A DNA stretch of 64,000 nucleotides from contig NC_081412.1 of assembly GCF_030272615.1 (NCBI RefSeq), positions 141,710,747-141,774,746 on the forward strand, written 5' to 3'. Made by a program: the position numbers and the translations under genes. Every line of letters begins with the position of its first letter. The stretch's first letter is position 1. This stretch comes from Cryptomeria japonica (Eukaryota > Streptophyta > Pinopsida > Cupressales > Cupressaceae). Under the pieces are notes generated by a model that saw only the letters and a program-made list of their open reading frames with translations, did not search any database and had not been told where the DNA came from. Of the stretch, positions 44,479-56,076 are shown in pieces.

Positions 44479-44953
44479 TATAGAAAGAAGTAGAAAAATG
44501 GACTTCATTTTGCTGCCCCAAAGTATGTTAAAGTGAAACAATACCACCACTAATGATAAAGAGCTCTCTTTAAATGGGCTAATTATGCCATAGGGTGAAG
44601 AGCAGCATGAAGAGAAAATAAGTGCTAAGGTACGATGTTTTTACCAAGAAATACAACAAGATCTTCTATGAGACAAATGTGTGCAAGATCATATTGTAGT
44701 TGAACAAACTTCTTAAATGCATAACATTTTATAATAGAATGTGAATATAAATCATGAAAATTGCAATATTCAGTACCTTTCACTCGCTTAAGATTTTTGT
44801 TTTTATTTTGAGGAGGAAAGGAAATGTTCTTTTCATATTTCAACCTCCAATAGATTCTTGCAGCTAATCTGTTAGTATGGAAAATATCATCTTCCCATGA
44901 AGAAGAAGGTTTGTGAGAAGGAGTTTCATTATCCACAATTCTAATTTTGCCAC
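44479..44953 (-). pseudogene. G3 gag fragment with CHHC knuckle
   Basis: On the minus strand, reading left from 44936, a segment gives SSWEDDIFHTNRLAARIYWR, then RVKGTEYCNFHDLYSHSIIK followed by Cys. The knuckle spacing is Cys-x2-His-x4-His-x4-Cys, the same as in G1 and G2 gag. It is the last gag piece of G3 before the G2 insertion; further left only stop-rich sequence follows. The flanking insertion points are the TSDs of G2 (left) and C4 (right). Confidence 0.65.
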
Positions 44954-44958
44954 TATTT

Positions 44959-45740
44959 TGTTAGGATTGATGATAGTCACAAAGATACTGAGAGGGGGGG
45001 GGGGGGGTGAATCAGTATCTTTCCGGTTAACAGAATTTCTGACCTTATTAAGCATTCCAAAACAATGTACAGGTAAACAAGAATTAATGCAGTAAATAAG
45101 AATAGTAAAGACAACATAGAAAGCACACCATAACACAAGATGTTTAATGAGGAAACCCGGTGTGGGAAAAACCTCGGTGGAATTTGTGACCCATAATATT
45201 CACTCACTGGCCAATGAATGGATATTACTTACAAGAGGGGCTTGCACATGCAGGAAGGCCAACTACCTAGAGCTCACTATTCAATTACAAAAGGAAGTCT
45301 CACTGACTTACAAAAAGGATTATGAGAATCTAATATAATGTACTGCTACAAAACAACATCTTCTATGCCAGGTTCAGTACTAGTTTAAGCTCATACAATA
45401 ACCATAAACCCTTCTACAAAATCTACCTTAATATTCGCTCTACATATCCATCATATCTATCCTTTTTCATGTATCTCTCCAAAAATGATCTATAAGATCT
45501 CATACTTATTTATGAGTCTTATTACAACATGCCATGTCGGCTTACAAAAAGATATTACAATTAAATACAAAATACAATAATCAAAATCCTGTCGGCTAGG
45601 GTGTCGGTAAACATTATTGTTGCTACCGGTGTAGAGTCTGCCGGTGCTGATGCCTATCGGTGCCATAAGATTGCAAGGTTGCCATCAATTACAACACCTT
45701 CAATCACCTTTAACTACCATTAGAGTGTGCAATGCCAACA
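44959..45740 (-). repeat. C4 3' LTR
   Basis: On the plus strand TGTTAGGATTGATG to AATGCCAACA; on the element strand it begins TGTTGGCATTGCACAC and ends CAATCCTAACA. It contains a G homopolymer at about 44994-45007 in the GAG(G)nTGAATCA context seen in other copia LTRs. Differences from the 5' LTR are about 5% by eye. Confidence 0.93.
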
Positions 45741-45752
45741 ATCTCCCCCTTT
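45741..45752 (-). promoter_or_regulatory. C4 polypurine tract
   Basis: On the minus strand AAAGGGGGAGAT immediately precedes the 3' LTR, the correct place and composition for the plus-strand primer. Confidence 0.85.
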
Positions 45753-45945
45753 GGCATTGATGGCAACACTCATGAGAAAAATCTATCCCAAAAATGAAGT
45801 CCAAAAATCTTACCAAAACTGTGTGCTCCCCCTGAGTAGATGATCTCTTCTGCAAGTCATTTTTCTCAGTTCCACTACTCCCTCTTTGACATCAATGATA
45901 AAGGTTGTCAAAATTGTCAAATGAGTGCAGTTTTCAGCTAGAACC

Positions 45946-48900
45946 TTATAAATGGTTGATAACAATTTGGAATAAGTCTGCTAACACCAAGTTCAAACTC
46001 TGAGTAAACCTGTTGCTCTCCTTCAATGTTGCTTCTATTCTCTAAATAGTACCAGTGAGATGATGCATTTTCTCTTCCGGTGTCTTCTGCCCTTGAATAA
46101 GTGCCTCAGAGATCTCTTTCCTTAGAGAGATGAGGTTATCCAATTTTGGACTGAGTCTGCATTTAAGTTCTTTTGCTTTGCCCTTTATTCTTTCCTTTTC
46201 CTTCTCCAACTTCTCAAGATTCTCTTCAAATCTAGTAATTTCTTGTTCAATAACTGATATTGGTTCAAATGAACCAATGATATTGTCAGCTATGTCATTA
46301 ATTTCCTATTGCACTTTGTTGATTTCCTTATTAATATCCACTGTCAAAACATTTGTCTTACAAGTGTCTCTGTAGAGTTCCTTGAACTCCGTAATTGTTT
46401 TGTTCAGTGTCAGTAAGAGGGTATCAATATGTTTTGTGCACTTCTTTATTGTTTCTCCAAAGAATTTCTCTTTTTCCTTGTCCATTTTCTCCTTAAATGT
46501 CTCTTCATTTATTTGGTCCGCAGTCAGTATATTGTCGGTTATGTATTTAGACAATGTATCTAACTGACTCAAAGAATCCTTATTATCTACATTACACTTG
46601 GGTGCAATCAATTTAAGAATGGGTATTGTGTCATCTATAGCCTTATAAGCCAATGCATTACAATTAGTAATTTTCTTAATAGAATCTAAGAGTACTTCAG
46701 TCACATCTGTTGGTCTGAATTCTGTCATAGAAGTACTGGATGATTGTCCAATTACCTTAACAATTTTAGTGTTGTCGGTAGGAGAAATTACTTTGCTTGC
46801 CTCAACCTTTGGAGGGTCATTTTGTGTCTGCATTTCTATTAGCAAAGGTTTAGGCTTCTCAGTAGATGTTGGTGGCACTGTCTCTATGTGTACCTGTGAC
46901 TCAACCTATTTCTCTGCTTGTGTCTCTGCTTGTTTCACAGTGTTATCAGCCGTTGTCTCTGATGGTTTTTCAGTGGTATCCATTGCCGGTTTCTCTGTCT
47001 GTACCTCTACATTGTCCACTACCGATATCTCAATTGGTTTCTCTATATTCTCAGTAGCTGGTAACTCTATCTCTGTTGGTTTTTCAGTGTTTGCATTGAA
47101 AGTATTGTCAGTAACCATTTCACTAACCCCAATCTCAATGTGTTCTCCCTGTGATCCAATCTCAACATTATCAGCTGGTTGCTCAGTAGCAACATCATTT
47201 TTCTTTTCCTCAGTGCTTTCTTTGTTAACTACAATATTTACCTCCTGAGTATCTATGTTCATAGTATACAAGATTTCAGACTCAGGGTTTGTATCCTCAT
47301 GTGGTGTTTCCACATTCTTAGTAGTCGGTGTATTGTCAGTTAGTACCAATGGAGTAAATGAAGGTGGTGGTAGATTATCTGTCACTTTTATATTAGGTAG
47401 TCCACTTACCTTGAATTTCCCTTGTCTCAATCCTTTTGGTATACCTTGAATGTTTTAGGTTTGTTAAGTTCTTCTTGTTTCTCTTTCTCAACAAAGAAAA
47501 TGTCCCATTTGTCAGCTGTCTCTTTTGAGATTTCATTAACCCTGTAGGCCATTAGACTTACATGATGGTGTCCACTTGAAAAGACTGTTTTGTTAGCTTC
47601 ATTGATAAATTCATCAATTTCCTCAACTGATTTCACAGGATGTACAATAAGTAGTTTCTCAATCTTTATTTTCTTGTCAAGTTCCAAAATAGCTAGCCTT
47701 TTAGCATCTAGCCGCCTATATAAATCACTAGGCAAATCATCTACAACCTCTATTAAAACTTTCTTATAAATATCAAGGTGTAAGATGATGCTATTTTCAA
47801 CACTTTCCTTCTCCTCATTGGTAAATGTATCATATAATCTGCTAACATTAGATAAGTTTCCATCATCTATTATTTCATTTAGTAGGTTGTCAAGTGGAGG
47901 AATAACCTATTTTTCCTTTCTCTTTCTAGGTGTCAGCTTCTTAGCCGGTGGTCTCAGTGCTTGTTGCTTCTGCCTTGTTGTCTTGGTTTTCTTGGGAGGA
48001 GGAGAGGGTACCGGTGAGGGTTTTCTCTTCCTATCAACTCTTTTGAATTATGTAGGGATTTCACTTTCTGAGGATGTACCAACCGGTGAGAGATGAGCCT
48101 CCGGTTGTAGTCCTTCTAAGTCACTTTCCTTGATACCAGTGATATTCATTATGTTTTCCTTTATTTCTTTGACCTGCTTGGTTGCACTTCTTATATATTT
48201 TTCTCCTCTTCCTTTGTTTAAGTGTCTGCACACCACTCTCTATTGATTGTGCATTTCCAAAAACCTTTTCTTCCAGTTCTCTAGCGGCTTCAAGTAGGGC
48301 TTTAGCATATGTTTCAATTATGTTCACATCAGTCTCATATCCCATTTATGTCACCCAAACACTTCTAGGAAGAACTACCTCCATCCAGATCTCATCTTTC
48401 TTAATTACAAAAGAAAATCATTTTCATATTTATCTACAATGCTTTGTGGTAACCTTTCCCTTGTTTTCATTTTTGCTTTAAATGCTTGGAAATAATTAGT
48501 AATGTTGTTATCCTTATCTATCCCCATACTGGTGAAGATATCTAACAGTTGTTTTCCTACCGGTATGTCATAACCAAAGTCTTTCTTGCCTATACCGGGA
48601 ACCTCTTTTGTAAGATACAACATTAAGCATACAAGAAGATTGCCAAAATGGAAAGTACCTTTCTTATCTCCTTTGATTTTCTTCAGATTGTCAATCAACT
48701 CATCCTTCAACCATTCACATATATCTATCTTAGCATCACTGTTAACCATATCATATGCAGTTTTAATACATAGACTTGAAACTAAGTTCAGTCGGTTAGC
48801 ATGTGTGGTTTTGTATCCTAATATCATGCTTATGAATCTAACATTCTCATCCTTTACATCATTAACTCTCAGGGATATGCTGTCATAGGTTGCACCTGTT

Positions 48901-49369
48901 AAAGTCATCACCATGTTATTTAAAACTTTCTTATTTTTATCTGGCCTGCTACCGGTGGGTGGTAAGCTAGTCACTACCCTAACTACTTCCTTAGTGATTT
49001 TATGAATAGAGTCTAGCCAAAAGAATTCACCATGAACTCTACTGAGAACAATCCTTACTACCTCCTTAGGAAATTTTGGGATGTCAAGAATTTCCACAAA
49101 ACCTAGGGTCTCAATAACCTTATGTTTGGGTTAGATAACATTTTGTACATTTTCACGATTTCCTCATAACCTAATTCCTCAATGTGGCAATGTATGTAAA
49201 TTCTAGGGTCTTCTGCATATGCAACTCCTTTAGGGATTTTTGAAAAAGCACCTAGGGTATCATCCTGTTTCGCTACCTCGGGGACAATCTTGAAAATGGG
49301 CCTAGGGCATTTAATTTCTTCAATAACAGTAGGATTTGCAATGAATTCTAGAGTAGAGGAGGAAGCCAT
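45946..49369 (-). pseudogene. C4 large unknown ORF, frameshifted
   Basis: Starts with ATG GCT TCC at 49369 (MASSSTLEFIANP, a typical plant start context) and can be followed with about four frame changes and a few stops to a TAA at 45946-45948, about 1,140 codons. Parts in order: a globular N-terminal region with FFWLDSIHKITKEVVRVVTS and DVKDENVRFISMILGYKT (49369-48405); an NLS-like basic Pro/Lys-rich stretch PPKKTKTTRQKQQ (about 47950-48060); a Lys/Glu helical part (47735-47430); a Thr/Glu/Pro/Val-rich repetitive linker (47430-46900); and a coiled-coil C-terminus (46878-45946) with LEKLEKEKERIKGKAKEL. I do not recognise the family and give no function. It is clearly protein-coding in composition, separate from gag, and longer than any gag spacer. 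Confidence 0.75.
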
Positions 49370-49830
49370 TGATAAATACCTTAATCTGCCTGATAGGTTT
49401 GGATGCTTGAAAGAACTTGCTTCACTTCTCTCTTTGGATGCCTTCGCTCGGGTTTTTCATGCTCTTAGGAAAGTTTGAATGCTCGATGAATGAAAAAAGA
49501 GGAAAAACACTAATTTATAATGTCATTTCTTCCAACAACCACAATAAATGCCTGCCAGTTAAGTGAAAATTAACACATCTACTGGTAAAGAAGAATTTCA
49601 TCTTCTTACCATCAACCAAGGGTAAACTTGAATGATTTTCAACTTGTTGCCATACCCCCAAAAGGTTTCTTTTCAGTTGGATGAAGAATCCCCTGCCAGT
49701 GGAGTAATACTCTATTCTACCGGTGAAGGAATAGTCTCATCAACATTTCAATCTCTCTTTCTAATCCATTGTCTTGAAAATTCTTGCTTTACCTTATCAA
49801 CCTTCTCTTTGCCTTTCAAACTGGATCCTT
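49370..49830. other. Gap between C4 gag remnant and large ORF
   Basis: No gene recognised. The plus-strand base composition changes little. The position, between two ORFs of one element, would suit an intron or a subgenomic promoter, but no splice signals were convincingly placed. Confidence 0.35.
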
Positions 49831-49839
49831 TATTATTTG

Positions 49840-50782
49840 CCGGTGAGGTCTTGCTTCTACAAAATTTTGCAATATGTCCAATCTTGTTACAAGAATAACA
49901 AGTCACATTGTTTTTCTGAATAGCCTTTCCATATCCTATGCTGGTCTATGTTCTGCATTGATTAGATAACTGCCCAAATCTTCCACAGACATAACATCTT
50001 ACATTCATTCTGCAATTTTTTGAATTATGACCAATTGTGTTGCATTTGGAACATTGACTAGTGGGTGCATTAGTGTTCTGACAGTTTCTAGATCTACACT
50101 GATTTTCTCTATGACCATACTTGTTACAGTTAAAGAAATCCCATTAAATTTGTAGGCATTAGGTTGTCTTACCAGTTTGTTGTGATCATGATTGTTTGCA
50201 GTACCAGAGCTTTCACCAACTTCAAATCCAAGTCCATTAGTGTCTCCATTTGGTTTCTGACTTTTCAGCATATCATCAAGTTCTTCTGAACTTTTCTTGA
50301 ATTTCTCTTTATGTTGATTTGCGGTAGCCAACTCATTTTCCAAAAATTTATTGTCTCATAAGTTCAGTTTTATCATGTTCCATGTGAATTAGATCTGTCT
50401 CTAACATATCATTTTCATGACTGAGTCTTAGATTTTCATTTCCAGCATCATTGAGTCTCCTAGTCAAGTCATCTTCATTCTTCTTTCTGTCTTCAATGTC
50501 TTTACAAAATCTCATAGTCATATCTTGCATCTCATTCCTCAAGGTCATGTTTTCTTGCCTCATCTTGCTTACAAGCTCATTAAGAGTTTCCTTTTCATCA
50601 TCATCATTTTGTATATTCTCATGAAGTTCTCTTCTTTTGTTTCTAGCAATAGTGAGATTATCCTGAAATTATTGAATGAATTCTTGTGCAATCCTCAAAT
50701 CATCTTCAAGTTTGATATTCTTCAACTTTTTTGCATCAAAGTCTGCAAGAGTTGTTTCCAATTGCTTTCTCAAGTTTTCCAT
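49840..50782 (-). pseudogene. C4 gag remnant: coiled coil and four zinc knuckles
   Basis: From ATG at 50782 (MENLRKQLETTLADFD), close to the primer site, a heptad-rich coiled coil runs to about 50350 with stops and frame changes (RQENMTLRNEMQDMTMRF, DDLTRRLNDAGNENLRL). Four knuckles follow at about 50135-49850: FNCNKYGHRENQC (first Cys lost to Phe), CSKCNTIGHNSKNC, CYVCGRFGQLSNQC (His replaced by Gln) and CYSCNKIGHIAKFC. Multiple CCHC knuckles after a coiled coil occur in copia gag proteins. The UBN2 capsid part that should precede them is absent, so this is a truncated gag that could bind nucleic acid but not build particles. Confidence 0.82.
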
Positions 50783-50838
50783 ATGTACTGGTGTTAGAAT
50801 CTTCCTCAAGCTATTAGGCTTTTGAAAATAGAGGACCA

Positions 50839-50851
50839 GGCTTTGATACCA
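50839..50851 (-). other. C4 primer binding site, initiator-Met type
   Basis: On the minus strand TGGTATCAAAGCC, two bases after the LTR end. It differs from the standard copia site TGGTATCAGAGCC at one base. Confidence 0.88.
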
Positions 50852-50853
50852 AT

Positions 50854-51635
50854 TGTTAGGATTGATGATAGTCCCAAAGATACTGAGAGGGGGCGATGAA
50901 TCAGTATCTTTCTGGTTAACAAAATTTCTGACCTTATTAAGTATTTTGCATTCCAAAACAATGTACTAGTAAACAAGAATTAATATAGTAAATAAGAACA
51001 GTAAAGACAACATAGAAAGCACACCATAACACAAGATGTTTAACGAGGAAACCCGATGTGGGAAAAATCTTGGTGGGATTTGTGACCCACAATATTCACT
51101 CACTAGCCAATGAATGGATATTACTTACAAGAGGGGCCTGCACATGCAGGAAGACCAATTGCCTAAAGCTCACTGTTCAATTACAAAAGAAAGTCTCACT
51201 GACTTACAAAATGGATTATGAGAATCCAATATAATGTACTACTACAAAACAACATCTTCTATGCCAGGTTCAGTACCGGTTTAAGCTCATACAATAACCA
51301 TAAACCCTTCTACAAAATTTGCCTTAATATTCGCTCTACATATCCATCATATCTATCCTTTTTCATGTATCTCTCCAAAAATGATCTACAAGATCTCATA
51401 CTTATATATGAGTCTTATTACAACATGCCATGTCAGCTTACAAAAAGATATTACAATTAAATACAAAATACAATAATCAAAATCTTGTCGGCTAGGGTGC
51501 CAGTAAACATTATTGTCGCTGCCGATGAACTATCTGCCGGTGTAGAGTCTGCGGGAGCCATAAGATTGCAAGGTTGCCATCAAGGACAACACCTTGAATC
51601 ACCTTTAACTACCATTAGAGTGTGTAATGCCAACA
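50854..51635 (-). repeat. C4 5' LTR
   Basis: Same termini and length as the 3' LTR; flanked on its right by the target duplication TATTT (51636-51640). Confidence 0.93.
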
Positions 51636-51640
51636 TATTT

Positions 51641-51858
51641 ATGCCATCTTGAATAGATTTTTAAAAATCAGGGCTATCATCAACATTATGGTCATGGGTT
51701 TGATGAAATGAACAAAAAGGATGCTTTGAAGAAGAAGCATTCTTGCAGGCTCTCTTGATTTGTTAGTTTTGAAGGTAATATTAAAAGTTTTGAAGCCTAA
51801 GGAATTTGTCCATAGAAAGAGGGGTACCACTTCCTAGGCCTCTTGTAGTAGTTTGTGT
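51641..51858 (-). pseudogene. G3 gag fragment, first knuckle
   Basis: The minus strand reads ACKNASSSKHPFCSFHQTHDHNVDDSPDF, given here in parts: CSFHQTHDHNVDDS has the Cys-x2-His-x4-His frame with the last Cys changed to Ser, followed by a stop and KSIQDGI. It lies between the C4 and N5 insertions and continues, across C4, to the fragment at 44479-44953. Confidence 0.6.
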
Positions 51859-52675
51859 TGGGACTCATAAAATTTGAGATTCTGAGAGGCCCATTTTCAA
51901 GATTTTGCATTTGCACTTTCATTTTGGCATGGCTTATCAACCTTCAGGAAAATGCGATGGGAAGGTCTAAAGCCAAATCTCTAATGAACTTTTCCTACAT
52001 CCTCCAAGCATGCAAATGGAGGGCAATGGTGTTAAAAGACTCAAGCAAATGCAAATTGAATGGTGAAGCCAAGTCTTTTGGGTCACGTAGTTGAGTAAAA
52101 GACATCAGAAAGTTTCTAAGCTAAGGAAAATTGGAAGGTGTATCACCCTCATTCGCATCGCGATGGGCATAGAAGCTTCACAACAAATGCAATCACCCTA
52201 TGTAAAACTTTTTCACTTGGGTGCCAAATTGGGGTTTAAAAAAAACAAACAAACTTTCAAAGGCAAGCCTTTATCCCACATTGGTTGTGGGAAGGGCAAT
52301 TTTTGTATTCAAATTAAAATCCCAACACATATCAAGTGTCTAAAGCTTAAGGGCTTTTGACAAGGAAGCATGCGCCTAATGCCCCCCGCCCCCCCCGCGT
52401 ACGTGCACATCCCGAGGCAACCAAATTTTGCAGCAAAAGGGTGAATTAACAAGCAAGAAAATTGCAAATGATCTTACAGTCGTCGCTATACCGTGATGCA
52501 AAAATGCTCGATAGTTAACCATCACAACTTAGTGACTAGATGGTGGGCCCAACAGGTGAGTGACCTAGGTGAGATTAAAGAGCGAGCAGGTCTGAGGCAG
52601 ATCAATGGTGGTCACTGATCTGCTATGCAGAGATGCATGCCAGTTACCCATTGCGGATCAGTGACTAGTGAGGTG

Positions 52676-54241
52676 TGATAGTTCTGATACTTAATATGTT
52701 TAGTATAGATGCCAAGCTAACAAGGTGAGAGGGGGGGGGGGGTGAATCATACAAACTTAATCTTCCATAATAACAACAGATTCAACCTCGGTAAACTTAT
52801 CAGAAAAACTGTAAAGCATACAAACTCATAACTAGATAAGATCACACAACATATAACACCAGATTTAACGTGGAAACCCAAATAGGGAAAAACCACTATG
52901 CAATTTTTTACCCATTAAGAAATATACTCTTCTAGAGTATGCTCGGTTAAAAGAAAATCCTGTTAAAAATTACAAACACATTGCTAGATGTGACCTAGTT
53001 AAGGGATTTCCCTCAGATTTGTTAGGATCTTCACCTTATTAGAGGTGACCTTGTTAAAGGATTTCAAACACTCAATCTGAATGTCACCTTGCTAGAGGGT
53101 TTTACAAATAAGACTATTAAGTCCACTCGGTTAAGAGATTTTCTATCACTTCACAAAAATAACAGTAATAAAATATATTTGCAACTTCACATCTAAAATG
53201 CTAAAGTAGATTCTTATTTTCTCAATACAATCTAGTCATAGGACTTATCTTGTCCCTCTGCTGGGCTCTATACTCTGTTATCAAAATAGATCTTCAAGCT
53301 TTTGTGCTTGGTAACCACTATGTAGCATCCCTGTGCTTACACTTGCCCACATTCATTGTTTATCAATAGTTCTTTATTTATAAACAATTTGCCAACCACT
53401 TAATCTCCTTGATCACATTTCCCATGACCAATCATGGCCATCAGATCTTCAAACTCGACCAGGTTCAATGTATCCTTCGATCTGAAAACATTTTACCTCA
53501 CCTTGGAACTTGCATACATTTCTTGGAACTTGTGCTAAGGTATTGCAGTTCAATCTGAGTTGTAGATCTTCTTGCCGATCTTCCATTGCCATAGATTCTT
53601 AACAAACTTCATGCATGGCTTACCAATCATTTAATCAACTCCAGCTGATCAGCTTCCTTCATTAAATAATGCTTTTATATAGTCAATGCATTCTATTATT
53701 ACTCGGTTGCAACTCGATAAATACTAAACTTTACTTGGTAGACATTCTGTCTTGATTAACCGATAGCGATAACCTTAGGGTTTACCGACTAGGTTCCTTA
53801 GGGTTTACCGACTAGGTTCCTTAGGGTTTACCAACTAGGTTCTTTGCTCGGTAACATAGTATAGTATTAACCTTACAAACAATAGCATATGTAGGATATC
53901 AAAACAATCTAAACATCATGATCTCATTATTGTCTAACTCGATAATAGTTGCCCATTGAATAACTTATTCTTCCCCTTATTCATTACATTCTTTATGTGT
54001 CTTTTACTGACATCTTAACTCTTTTCAAAACATACTTCTTAAGATATGGCAACACCATACTGAATCAGAAAATCAATTTCTTGACATCAATGACAAAATA
54101 ATAATGTTAAGACAGTGAACATCCTTAATTAGTTATATCCATAGTCATCAACGACCTTCTCAATACCCTTATTGAAATACCAACAATCTCTTATTGTAAT
54201 TGGAATGCCAACAATCTCTCTTGTCTATTATAATGCCAACA
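52676..54241 (-). mobile_element. Solo copia-like LTR inside the N5 5' LTR
   Basis: TGATAGTTCTG to AATGCCAACA, flanked by the 5-bp target duplication AGGTG (52671-52675 and 54242-54246); the uninterrupted sequence is seen at 60228 in the N5 3' LTR. Near its plus-strand start it has a G homopolymer followed by TGAATCA, and then GTGGAAACCC..GGGAAAAACC, the same layout as the C4 LTR, which suggests a related family in minus orientation. It has no internal region, so it results from LTR-LTR recombination. Confidence 0.88.
53773..53841. repeat. Three 23-bp tandem units
   Basis: CCTTAGGGTTTACCGACTAG plus GTT, three times, the last with one change. It contains TTAGGGTTTA but is not a telomere array. 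Confidence 0.9.
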
Positions 54242-55949
54242 AGGTGGTGTCAAGTGGCAAGACAGGTAGATCCGCAAGCGGGCTGGAGGAGACACGTGGC
54301 ACAGATGGATGAAGAGGTAAAGGCCGAGAAAGTTGAGTAGATCTGACAATCGGGCAAAGAGATCCAATGATGGTCGGTACACTGCGATGGGAAACCACTC
54401 GTCAGTTAACCCTCGTGACATGGTGACCAAGTGGTGGGACCCAACAGAAAAGAGGCTCAAGGCGAGGTGGTAGACAAGTGGCACCCAAGTAAAATTCTGG
54501 GACTACCAATGACTGTCACTGTATCGCGGTTGTGAAGTGCCCGAAATGAATATCCATCACGACTGAGCGACAAAGAAGAGCTTCATTCCGACGGTGAGTC
54601 AAACCATGCTAAGGTGGTAGGACAGGGAATCTGGAGCCAATCAGGGGGTGCCACGTGGCGGAGCACAGAAGGAGGATCAAGGGAAAAGTCAAAATTAAAT
54701 GTACAACTATAGTGAAAATGAAAATATTTAAATGAATGTTGTGCCTAACTAATCTGCAAGAGAAATTAACGACTGGTTGGTTGTGCCCATCCGAGAGATT
54801 GATGGTTGAGGGGTTTTTTTTTTTGCCCAAATATAGACGTGTTAAATATCGTTGGAAAGCTGTCGATCCGAGGAGTCTGTTTTTATAGTCAGTTGTAATA
54901 CACGTCAGATATCTCAAGTGCAGTTTCCTTGGGATTTCAGAAATATTTTTCAGTTTGTCAGAGAAGATTTTCTACAGGCCAAGTGTGTGAGCCGAAAATG
55001 GCAGAGGGAGTGGGACTTGTCATTGTCAGAGATGAAATCTTGAATTCTTCTCTTCCTTCTTATTCTGAGGTCTTCTCATTTTGTAAGGGTTCCATTTTTT
55101 TGGAGAATTTCTCCAAGGGAGATTTCCAAGAGGGGTTCCATTTTTACATTTTAATTTTGTGGGTTGTAATTGTTGTTGTTCTCTTTTTTTTGTCATTGAA
55201 TAGATACTTTTAGCTATAAATTCTTAGTTGCAGGTCGCATATATGTAAGACATATATGCATTTCCATTGGATTGTCTTCAGGAATCTTTTCAATTTCAAT
55301 AAATATAGTCTTCAAGGGAGTTTGGGTTTATCCTCCCACAAGAGAGTGTAATTCCTATTCTTAGGTATCCTTTACAAAAAGGATTTAAATTCAATGAGCA
55401 GAAATTGTGAATTCTGAATTAATGTTTGGATATGTATGATCCTTTGTTTGAGTTTAGAATGTATTAATGTCAGACATTAATACAGGGATATCTTTTAGTA
55501 GATCTGATTTGCAGCTTGGATTTGTGGCTATTTGTATTGACTCTATGCCCAGATTGAGGCACTGATCTGTTAAAGCTAGAGGTTACTTGCATCAACATTT
55601 TGAAAATTAAATCATAATATCTTTCTTTTCTGTTTTGTGGAATTGTTCCACTTATCTCATGTTCAAACCTATCGAGTTGTCAATGTAGATTTAGTCTATC
55701 TACAGTACCCTCCTTGTTTTTGAACCTTTAATGAGATCTATCTACTTCTGTTGATGTTGTCTTGTGTGTCATTGGTCTAATTTTATGCATCAAAGGTACA
55801 CCCACCTACGTTTTGTAGAGCCTAAAGAGTAGAATAATTTTTATCCTTGTTATGTTGTCCCAAGCCTTGAAGTATTTCATTGATTGAAATTGGCCACTTC
55901 ATAGGTAAATTGCAAGTGAACTTGGGTTTCTCTTTTTTGAGAACAAACA

Positions 55950-56076
55950 AAAATGACGACTCTGCTGTGGAGAAAATGAACTGTTTAGAATCTTTGGTTA
56001 AGAAAAAGTTGTTAAATATATATTTGAGATTATCCCATCCGAGTCACCAACAAAAATGGGGATTCTGCTGGGGAGA
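55950..56076 (+). other. N5 primer-site-like sequence, present twice
   Basis: AAAATGACGACTCTGCTGTG lies right after the LTR (55950-55973) and a second version, AAAATGGGGATTCTGCTGGG, at about 56053-56074. Both resemble the plant gypsy primer site TGGCGACTCTGCTGGGGA, which is close to the complement of a tRNA-Arg 3' end. Each copy differs from it at different positions, so neither looks perfect today. Confidence 0.55.

Larger units (their letters stand above)
44959..51635 (-). mobile_element. C4: copia-like element without pol, carrying a large unknown ORF
   Basis: Two 782-bp LTRs (44959-45740 and 50854-51635), target duplication TATTT at 44954-44958 and 51636-51640, an initiator-Met primer site next to the right LTR and a polypurine tract next to the left LTR; orientation is minus. 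The internal 5.1 kb encodes a coiled-coil and four-knuckle remnant of gag and a separate ORF of about 1,140 codons, with no protease, integrase or reverse transcriptase. It must have been mobilised in trans. It is inserted in the gag region of G3. Confidence 0.92.
51859..55949 (+). repeat. N5 5' LTR, interrupted by a solo LTR
   Basis: Matches 59416-61967 over about 2.5 kb. It contains a 1,571-bp insertion (52676-54246, solo LTR plus one target-site copy). Short open frames in it (for example at 51855, 54852 and 54929) have counterparts in the other LTR but no known domain. Confidence 0.85.

Noticed and set aside
46769-47248. 159-residue plus-strand frame rich in Ser, Val and Cys
   Set aside because: Antisense shadow of the Thr/Glu/Pro-rich linker of the C4 ORF, which has the better context and orientation.
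51850-51860. TTTGT as target duplication of N5
   Set aside because: TTTGT occurs near both ends but not directly at the borders where the two LTR copies stop matching, so it was not called.
53773-53841. Interstitial telomere repeats
   Set aside because: The 23-bp unit contains TTAGGGTTTA once only; it is not the 7-bp plant telomere repeat.
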